13,383 bases of DNA from Beroe ovata (taxonomy: Eukaryota; Ctenophora; Nuda; Beroida; Beroidae): positions 35,548-48,930 of the forward strand of contig CAMPET010000342.1 in the NCBI GenBank assembly GCA_946803715.1, written 5' to 3'. Below, piece after piece: positions 1 to 9,800 of the stretch. How positions within the stretch are numbered: position 1 is the stretch's first letter; each line of letters starts with the position of its first letter. Made by a program: the position numbers and the translations under genes. The notes below the pieces were generated by a model. That model was not told the DNA's origin. It worked only from the letters and a program-made list of their open reading frames with translations, and made no database searches.

Positions 1-20
1 GTGTGTGTGTGTGTGTGTGT
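1..20. repeat. (GT)10 microsatellite
   Basis: A perfect dinucleotide run at the left edge, possibly continuing outside the window. Confidence 0.98.
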
Positions 21-257
21 AATGTGTATGTGTATGTGTGTTTGTACTATATAATCACTGCTATACCACCTGTGAAAATGCTTTGTGTGAAATAGGTATT
101 CTCAGACATACCTACACACAGAGACATATACTCAAGTTGCCACATACGGAATATGCTCGCATTCAGACGTATTTCCATGACGTTTTCCGAGGGGCGTATG
201 CTCAAACGGTGCAGTATTGTGCAGTATGAAAAGCTATGCATAATATATGTGACATAA

Positions 258-367
258 TATGACGACACACTCATAAACACAAACACACACAAAGACAATC
301 AAACACAAAAACACACACACACTCTTATTTCTTACACACACATACAAACACACACATACACACACCG
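258..367. repeat. CA-rich low-complexity tract
   Basis: Interrupted acacac and aaacac repeats over about 110 nt, likely a decayed (CA)n microsatellite in the upstream intron. Confidence 0.9.
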
Positions 368-589
368 CACACGCAATCATAATACATGCTAAGTAGTACT
401 TCTGTAGCACAATTCATGCACCAAAATTCCAATATTGTATACTGGGCCAGTTATAACCAGTAATATCATATGTAATGTGCTATGCACCGTCAATAAAATC
501 TTATGGATATTACCAATACAGCAATATCTGGAGTATCAGTGCAGTGGTGTACAGTGTATAGTATAGTATGGTGTATATCGCCAGTGTTG

Positions 590-650
590 TACTGTATCAG
601 TGCTGTACTGCCGTACTGTATCAGTGTATACTGTATCAGTGTATACTGTT
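590..650. repeat. Imperfect tandem repeat TACTGTATCAGTG
   Basis: The 13-mer TACTGTATCAGTG occurs at 590-602, 614-626 and 629-641, followed by a partial copy (tatactg). It sits 70-130 nt upstream of the exon 1 acceptor. A diffuse older version (cagtgtatagtatagtat) lies just before it. Confidence 0.75.
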
Positions 651-717
651 GCTGATAACGTACTGTTCCAAGTTCTACTGTATGCATTCTACTGTGTGCA
701 TTATCAAATTGTTCCAG

Positions 718-809
718 GTAAAACACCGTGGAGTGGATTTATGGATATTCTGAAGGAAGGACTTATTAACCCAGAGTGCTTCCTCTACTCAATTACGCTT
801 ATTAACAAG
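718..809 (+). CDS. fhod: FHOD exon 1 of window: FH3 region
   Basis: The exon enters with 2 nt of a split codon (upstream phase-1 intron) and leaves in phase 0 at AAG|gtaatt. It encodes PWSGFMDILKEG and then FLYSITLINK. Vertebrate FHOD proteins have PW..LV.IL.EK and LLVY..TLINK at the matching place near the end of the armadillo-like FH3 domain. Confidence 0.9.
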
Positions 810-3800
810 GTAATTACTTAATGAGTTGAGTGAATATCATCATCGCTTCTCGAAATATCTCACACCTGAACGCTTACCTCATGAATGGCACCTTTTTCTC
901 GCGATTCCTTAGAATTGGTCAAGCCATTGACATGACAATGGTTTCTGACGTGTGTCGTTGGACCTTACAAACGAGAGACATACTCGACAAAAATGGCGGA
1001 TGTTTGTAGAGAATATTTATAAAGGAGTAGTTAAATGAAGGGTAGATCGTCATAACTCATTGAAAATTGCGGTTTCCTGCTTTCAGTCTATCACACTCAT
1101 AAGCTTGCCCATACTCGTGACTTGAGATTTGAGATAGTTCCAACAAATCTTTGCTCGGTTTGGTTTTCTTTGCTAAGTACCGGCCTGTTTCATACAGTGA
1201 TAATCATGTCAATGGTCACGACAAAAAACCCTTGTAGCCAGTCACGCTAGCGTCTAGTCGTAACGCGCGTAGAGAAAATAATGAGACGCACGACAGTCCT
1301 TGTTCTGCTGCGCGCAGATTTGAGCGACGGAATCATATTCGACATGCATTGCGACTCAGGCATAACATACCAAATACCAATGCTTGCTAACATTGAGTTA
1401 AGAGATTAAATGTAGTAGGTGGTTGTCATCTACAATTGGTTAACACACGATACTATAAAGCATGCATTTTCTCTATACGTTCAATTCAAGTTCGTTATCA
1501 TTTTCTGAGAGACTTTGCTTCCCGCTCGCTATTACTTTCCGATCTCTGCCCCATGAGTGTTTATGTCCTCACTCCTACATCTGAATTTCCATCACTCAGC
1601 CTAATCTTGAGTGCTTTTATATTATACCATACCGCGCCATTCGCCAGCCTTGTCTAAAATATAGTCTTGAAATAAATGAGTAAGGCTCGCTTTTATTATT
1701 TGATATTCTTTAATTCAAAATTCAGATATAATTTCCTGTGTCCATTCTCAGGTTTTGAGCAATGTCATATCACAAGACATGTTCTACGACATTACAGATG
1801 TACTGGAGCACCAGGGAATAGAAGCAATCCACAAGGTATGTGGTAACGTCATGTCTAACACATTCTGCCTGCTTTCTCTCGAAATCTTACTGTCTTGTTG
1901 AAATAATCATTTAGTTCATACCTCACATGACAAAGTACCAAATCATTGCTCATACTAATCGATACTGTTTGTCACATGCGAGTGTCATTACTGTGTCATG
2001 TCACTATGCGCGCCTTACGTCACGCAGCCCGCGTGACACTGACTGCGCGCGCCACCGATCATTGGTTTTGAGTCAGCCTCTCTCTCTCAGCCCTAACAAT
2101 TCATCTCTCTTCCTCTTTCCATCTCAAAGGATCAAAATTTGGCTGTGATCAAAGCAAAAACACCCGGTCTTTCCCGATTTAAGTGTTTGATTGACACCAC
2201 CTGTCACATCACAATATTTGAGATAATGGAAATGCGTTACCAAGTGCAAGACGAGTAAAACGGTTAAAAACTACTCACACAAACAGAGCTTTGCCTCATT
2301 TTCAAATTGCAGTTCTTCTTTGGTGGATGAAAAGCCGATTCTGTTTCATGTCTTCATTTAAACTTCCTTTAAATTTCGATTCGTATCCAATTGCTATGAA
2401 CTTGATACAGAGCTTTGCTCAATTATTTGTGGACTATTTCGTTAACAAAATAGTCAAGACAATCAAGGTAAAGCCATGGGGGTGTATGTTTCTTTTCGCA
2501 ATGTATGCATTTGTGCCTCAAATCACGATTCACATCTTGTATGACGATTACATTACTTTACGCTATGATATCGTGTAAAAATCTCAAAAAAGCACAACAA
2601 CACCTCTGCTAATCAAGCCGAGTGAGAAGTAGTTACAATTTTAATGAGTTTCTCTTGTTCAGGAGGTGTTGGCATCACAGAGTGGTGATTCGGATGTGAT
2701 CGAGAAGATCAAGCTACAGATCCACGCCTACAATGTAAGTAGTATTTCTCATTTCAAGTGCGTCTCATTGTGATGCGCTTTCTCAGGAAGGTGGATTGAC
2801 GAGCGTGTATTTTATCTATATTTGATCTTGGCTCTTTCCATTCCACCCAAGATTGCCCTCCTCTTGTGAGCGCTCAGTCGCTCCTTCCACGTTTCATTTT
2901 GCCATTTCATTCCTCCACAAGATGTTTCGAAATGAAGGAGTGGTTGCTACGTCTTGAAATAGCGGCCCCACCAGCCCTCTTATCATCCATTACTGCGAAG
3001 AACGAAGATTGCATTATGTCATTGCTCAATGTGTCCAGTATAACTGAGGTAATGTGGGAGTTTGTGTTCATGCGTGGGTTCCACCACCCCCGGTCCCCCT
3101 CTCTTTCCCCCTTTCTTAGGTACCCTCTATATATTTCCACGTCTTTCCGTTATGTTTTGTCGTATTACCGTGAAAACTCACTTGAGTCCGACTGTCTCCC
3201 TCACAAACAGCGTTTTTAATCCCGTGTGTATAGATTAGTGGATTGGAGCGCCATCTTGTTGATCACGTGACACAGTATCACAGCGCACGTGACACGTTTG
3301 AGTGAGCACGTGACAGGTTTTTCCTGGCGAATATCTCCTTCCCTCAATCCATGGATGTCTCTAAATTAATCTGTGAGATTGTGACCAAGTCCTGTAAAAA
3401 CACGTTCACCAATATTGAAAATATGTCCACACTCACTTACTTAGATACTCATTTACTCACTCACTTACACACACACGCACACTCCTTATCGAAGAGTCGG
3501 TGATAATTTCTCCAGAAAGTGGTATGGAGAAATGAGGTGTGTCTGTCGGTATGCGTATGTCTGTGTTTAATGGACTATTCGTGTTCCTGTAAGCAGTAGG
3601 TTTGCAAGTTTGTGTTTGTGTTTGTATTTTTGCGTACACGTGTATGTGATTCTATGAATGTTTGTGTCTGTAGATTTGTATGTGTTTGAGTGGTCTTCGT
3701 AACTACTACCTACTACTGCTTCTTGGACTCCACATTTTCCCTTATTGTCGTTGTTTTGAAAGACCAGTAAATTCTAGAAGTTTGACGTTCGATGCTTTAC

Positions 3801-6800
3801 TAAATTCTTCATTCGATTTGTCATAGATCTCCGACATTTATTTGAAGTGGAATACACACGTGATTGCAAGCTGTGCCCAATGAACCTACTTAATCTATAC
3901 TGACTGTAACCCCCCCCCCTATTGAACACAAGGTGTCAAATGGTCAGAATTTTCCAGCTTCTCAGTGATTGGTTGGATTATTACAACACAGATTATAGGG
4001 CGTTGTCTCACCGCGCACAGCAACAATATGTTGACAGTATTGTCAATCATCAAACATGGATAGCTTGTGAAATTGTTTGATAGATGCATTGATTGGATTG
4101 ACTACTATTGACACAGCTTCTTTCTTTGTTCAGATCGTCAGAGTTGATTGTTTTCTCGTTATCGTCGTGAATCATTGATGTTGTTTTGTGAGGATGTCTT
4201 TGTTTATCTATTTGCTCAAGACTGCACGAAGGACTTTCTCTCCTTCTGACTAATATTCTCGAGTTGGCAGCAAACTTGTATCACAGATGTATCACAACAT
4301 ATACAGTCAATGACTCCTATCCTGTGCCAATGACATACTTGTGCGCTAACTGGCCATACTTGTCAACCAGAGCTTATACTGTACCAGCTTGTCATACGCT
4401 TCATACTTTGTGTGTTGTGATCTGACCAATTTGTGAACTTGTTTGTAATCATTGGTGACCTCCAAACAAATAATTTAGCTGAATTTTCCCCGACAATACC
4501 AATTTTTTCTCGATAATTCCTCTCTCCCTCTTTCTCTCGTTCTGGATGGAAAGAGAACTCTCATGTTCACACCTCCATCTCTATTCTCTCCATACTATCG
4601 CCGTGCTGTGATAAATAGCTCACTGAAACTATGTTATCGACTATGCTAACTTGTTACTGTCAATCTATCAGGATACAATATATGTCAGCGATGCGTTCTT
4701 ACTACTATTCACAATACACAGTACTTGCTCACGTAAAGTGTTTTTGCCTGTAATCTGACATTCCTTGCACATTAATTTGTTGCACTGCTGTTTTTCGTCG
4801 TTTCTCGCATGGACTGTTATGAAGAGAACTCTTTTTCTCTCCCTCTTTTTTCTCCCTCTTTTTTTCCTACACTCTAACGACGCATCCACACGTCACTATG
4901 AATCATGATTCTGTCGAATTTGTAACCCTCCCTCCCTACACCAATGGAATCTTCTCGCTGCACTGGAATGGGAACTGAGAGTGAGACTCCAGACCCTGCA
5001 ACGGTCCATACATGATTCAATATTCACCGAATATGCTATGAAATATTCATGACTCTATAGTGTGACTCTATAGTGTGACACAGAGCAGCATGTGTGCTCT
5101 ATATGAGAACCACCCTGCCAATATCATGATACATGGTACTGTGGTAACCATGGTAACACATGCTCACTTACAGTAATCGGATAGTAGTAGTGGTTGTAAA
5201 TCGTCCATTATCACATATGCTTCGTGCCTACCCATATTAAAGTTTGATACGTCTTGCTGGCAATTTTCGAATTTTTCCAGTTTTTGGTTGAAACTCCTTT
5301 CTCAACTCCATGACAGAGTGGAATTATGATGTAGGCACTTGTTCTAGACGTCCTATAATGTTGAGTCGTTGTCTTTGTTCCCAGGATTCAATACATGATA
5401 GACACGCACACACACACACACACGCACACACACACACGCTCCGCTGCACGCCAAAAACAGCTAACCGTGACAAGATTTCACTGCTTGTATGAATGACCGA
5501 TTACATCTATGAACCTTGACAAGCTTTGAGAGATAGTGTTATTTTACTCAGTGTATTAAACGGACCAGTGATTCCTGTGTTGTTTTGCTTGTTCTGTGCC
5601 AGATGCCACACATTCATATGAAAACTGCCACCTTGCTATGATCTTCTGATAGACAGTGAAATTCAGTGAAATGCAGTGACCTACAGTGACCTACAGTGAA
5701 ATGCAGTGACCTAGGTGTGACGACTGTGGACTGAACCGTATCAGTATTGCTATAGTCCAGTTACCCAACACACTTTCCGATTGACAACGTGTTTAAGAAG
5801 CCGTATGATACAACATTCAACTATCTTCTCCCTCATTGGTTCAGAGACTAAATAGTAGAGCCACTCATGTTCGTACTTAAAAACACAGTTTAAACACGTT
5901 TAGTAACGATACTGTTCGAATCTACCCAATCTAGTGTCTCGATATATTCGTCAACTCCTCCATTTGTCAAAGTCTGATAATAATTTCTGTGGTACTTCCA
6001 CTTCTTCACGAGTGATTTTGTTTTGTAGACGTCGCTATCTCTCTTTATATCGCTTGTGACCTATTCCTCGATACAATATGTTCGTGGACAAATATAACAC
6101 TGCAAACACACACTGCTTCCAGTATATATCACGCTAGATAGAGAGAGACAGTTTCAGGTTTAATGATATCCATCATCTCTAGCTCCACCGATTTTAGGTA
6201 ATTTTGAGATTTGCTCCCTCTCTCCCTGGGTTTGATTGATTTGATTCTCTCCCCCCGTGCGAGAGAGATCTGCTGCGATCCTTTGTGCGTGTGTGGCGAG
6301 ATTGTGTCCACGAGACCAAATATAGACAAATTTTCACAGCAAATAGAGACCCTCTGTTTGAATACTCTTGTTTTCTCACAGTCCATTTCTATTAATTTCT
6401 TTTTTTTTGGTCGTTCATTCCTCGATTCCTCTTAGTTTCTCGTACTAGTTCACTATCGCTGTTGTCCTATTCTGCTCAATTCCCGCTCAATTTTCTGTTC
6501 CTTGATTGATCATCTCTCCATGATTCATTTTATGGTAGTTCACGACTATGTTGCGTGTACTACCGCTGTGAGATGAGGTGGTTTTCTCTGGTAGAGGCAG
6601 TGCGATTTGTTACCAGTGTCAAGAAACAGGTATACTTGGCTTCATACGTAGGAGAAGATCTGTAGTTAACTTTCAGTTTCCGTATCACATCTCTTGAATA
6701 GGAATTATCGTTACGAAGAGTGTAACCATGGTATCTATCTGATGACCATGGTATCTATCTCATTACCATGGTAACACACACGCTACAGGTACAACTGAAA

Positions 6801-9800
6801 GCGGAGGATGATGAGAATAGTGACCCTGCTACAGACGCCACTACACCCGATACCAGACTCAAGAAGAACCGGAGATCCAGTCTCATTCACACCAGCAACA
6901 CTAATGGGGTAAGAGAGAGAGTGTGTTGCTCCAGTAGAGTATGAATATCATGTATCATTGTCATTGTCATTGTCGGCACATCAGCATTCCTCCTTATTAA
7001 AGTACGAATATTAGTGAACTGACCAAAACGATAATCCATCTTACAGAAAACCCAATACTCCAAAAGCAGCGATGAGTCGATGCTGAGATTAACCCACACC
7101 ACTCATACCCCCTCCCCCTCAGCCAGCAGTACAGAACCTGAACGCCCACACGGCAGTCCGAATACATTCCCCTCCTGCTATTGCTGACAACAGCGCGGGT
7201 GACATCACAGGTGACGATGAGATGATCATGGTGACACCCACTATCATGGAAAACGGGGCGGGTGATTGGACCAAGAGAGCAGAGATCATGGATTCCAACC
7301 TGGGTTAGTTGCTCACTTTCCCAGTGAGAGGATGTTGCTGTCGGATGTTCTCAGTTGTGATATTTGTTGGCTGTCATCCAACTCATTACACACTCCCACA
7401 CACACGCAATATGCCGTGTGTGTGTCTTTGATAGATGGGTGACAAGTTAACCATGTAATATGTATCCTTAGTACATCAACATTCAACAAGGTGTATCGAT
7501 TGTATATACCGATTTTGCACAAGTCTGCCTCCGTCTAACCACTTATCCTCCCAGCGCCGCCACCGCCGCCTCCACAGAAGACGGACGCCGCCCGGATCGC
7601 CATGATACAGGAGCGGCGGGAGAAGGCGGAGAAGCGGCTGAGACGACGGCGAACTCTCCTCAACATGAAGTCTGATGAGGATAAGAAGTCGAGAGACGAT
7701 AAATGTGAGTAGATTTGGTGGAGAAGTGGAATTATCAATGAAAAGTGGAATCGAAGAGAAGTACCTAGTTCATGGATTGGAGGTGTGAATAAGTGTCATA
7801 TAAGCAACAATGAGTGGAACTGGAATATGAAATAAAGTCAATGAGTAGTGGTGTCAAAGTGGAGGTCAAAGTGGTGTCAAGTGGTTACCCGTTTCATGAT
7901 CATCACTGTATTCCAGTAGGTAAGAAGTACGAGGAGGTAGTGCAGGCAAATCAGAAGGAACAAAACGGGGAAGTGCCTGACAAGGACTTGGATATGCTGA
8001 AGAACAACACAAGTTGGACAAAACTCAAGAACAAAATCGATGTCATCAAGAACATGAGAAAGTCGGAACCAATCGATACAGGGAGAGTCAAAGACGAGGT
8101 GAGTTGAGAGGGAGATTTCCCTGAGATTTGCACAAATGTCGATGATAATAGATTCCACGATTGATCTCGAAGATGATAATTCCCTTACGGTTTGCTCTAC
8201 TAACTAACCCCATCCTTTGCAGAAGGAAGAAGTGTTGAATGAAGCGAGTGTTCTGTTGGAGGAGGAAGAAGAAGAGAAGAATGTGTTTGATCCAGCGAGT
8301 CTGAACCGTCCCACCTCATTCGATCTACAGATCAGCTCCCTCTCCATCAGAAACCACAATTTCGAGGATCTGGGTGATAGAGACGATGTCGATATAAAGA
8401 CTGTGATTGTGAGCAAGCCTGCTCAACCAATAGCACCACCACCATCTGACAGTGACTCGCTCAGACCGCCCAGTTCCCCCCGCCCACCCAGCGCTCCCCC
8501 AGCTCCCCCTGGAGCTCCCTCTCCCGCTCCCCCAGCACCTCCCTCGCCCCGGACACCGCCAAACCCGCCACCAGCACCGCCGGCCCCACCCTCTCCCCGC
8601 AATTCGGCCACCGCCACCTCGCCTGTACCTCCCAGACCACCGTGCGCCCCACCAGCGCCACCGTGCGCCCCACCTCTACCTCCACTCTTCGTGAGGAGCC
8701 CACCCAGCGCCCCTAGAGCCCCGCCACCCCCGCCTGGGCCCTCCCCAGTGCCGCCACGCGCCCCGTCCTGCCCCACCCTCAACATTGAATCAGACGGACT
8801 GGGATCGTTGAGAAAATCTCCCCGGAAAAATGATCTCGTGAAGGTTTTCTGGAACAAAGTGGCCCTGAACAAGACCACTGGTCTCCCTCCGTCCATACCC
8901 GTACACGCAGCTGAGAAGCTGGAGGGAACAAAGTCTATCTGGGTGGATCGACCCCCTGTCAAAGTGGACTACGAACAGTTGACCTTGCTCTTCACTCGCA
9001 AACGAGTGGAGAGTAAACGATCACTGGACATTGAGAAAGCGGCTCCTCTCAAAGTCATCAGAGTGTTGGAGGGGAACAGGTCGAGGGAAGTGGGAATAGC
9101 CATGGCCAAACTCCCCGCAGCTAGACACATTAAACAAGCGATAATGAGCATGGACCCATCGCATATCTCCCGAGAGAGCATTGCCACGTTAGCTAAACTC
9201 ATACCCACTGACGACGAGAAGAATCAGATAATCGAGGCTAAGCTAGCTAACCCCGACATCCCCCTCGCCAAGGAAGAGGAGTACATCCACACTCTGTCGG
9301 TAATACCCAATATCAGGTCTCGACTTAATATCTGGGCGTTCACGATAGATTTCGATGCTATGGAGGAGGAAGTTGCCGATTACCTCATGGATTTGAAGGA
9401 GTGCTGTAAGGAACTGCAGTCGTGTAGGACTCTGCATCTCATCATGAGCTATCTTCTGGAGATCGGAAACTTTCTCAGACAGGTCAGTGCTGACTACCTG
9501 ACTTTAGTCTCTATTCTAATTCCGTGTTTTGCCATTTTATAGCAAGTAGCAGTTCACAATCCCAGTTCCCAAATTCTCACGTGTTACGATCTCTGTCATG
9601 TGCTTTTCTCACGTGTTTTTCATCTCACAATCTCTGTCACCACATTCTCACGTGTAACGATCTCTGTCACGTGCTTGTTTCACGTGTTTTTAACTCACAA
9701 TCCCCGTCACCACATTCTCACGTGTGTGTTTTCCAGGAAGAGAATGATGGGTTTGACATTGCGTTCCTAAGCAAGGTGGCGCTGATCAAGGACACTGTCA

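Larger units (their letters stand above)
1..717. other. Upstream intron of the FHOD gene, microsatellite-rich
   Basis: This stretch precedes the first recognisable formin exon and ends in an acceptor (gttccag at 711-717). It opens with (GT)10 at 1-20 and has CA-rich low-complexity sequence at about 258-367. I see no formin-like peptide in any frame. The earlier exons encoding the GBD and most of the FH3 region must therefore lie left of the window. The (CA)n content makes the small open frames here uninformative. Confidence 0.6.
2735..6788 (+). other. FHOD intron 3 (4,054 nt), largest intron
   Basis: GT-AG intron with donor gtaagt and acceptor gctacag. It separates the autoinhibitory FH3 exons from the linker/FH1/FH2/DAD exons. 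It contains a candidate alternative first exon (2932-3048), a YY1-like site plus three CACGTG boxes (3249-3312), microsatellites (about 3464-3480, 3600-3640, 5404-5439), a C9 run at 3910-3918, a 13-nt duplication (5051-5076), an RFX X-box-like palindrome (5144-5157), a 10-nt tandem repeat (5654-5713) and a 20-nt tandem repeat at its 3' end. No other convincing exon is seen on either strand. Confidence 0.85.

Noticed and set aside
38-229. Cys/Tyr-rich open frame upstream of exon 1
   Set aside because: It overlaps microsatellite-derived sequence, shows no FH3-like residues, and lacks a phase-1 donor joining to exon 1.
2291-2578. Open frame in intron 2 with a good acceptor (aaattgcag) and donor (aag gtaaag), exon-like
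   Set aside because: Splicing it between exons 2 and 3 (phase 0) reads TGA within six codons. The open frame needs a phase-1 partner that is absent, and the peptide matches no FHOD segment. FHOD residues run directly from exon 2 to exon 3.
4668-4889. Minus-strand frame with a Lys/Arg-rich stretch in intron 3
   Set aside because: The basic run comes from a CT-rich low-complexity tract read on the other strand; there are no splice signals or family match.
5310-5492. Short open frame with a His/Thr run
   Set aside because: It is produced by the (CA)n microsatellite at 5404-5439.
8423-8962. Long minus-strand open frame (179 codons) rich in Gly
   Set aside because: It is the complement of the GC-rich FH1 proline repeats; the plus strand has clear formin homology.
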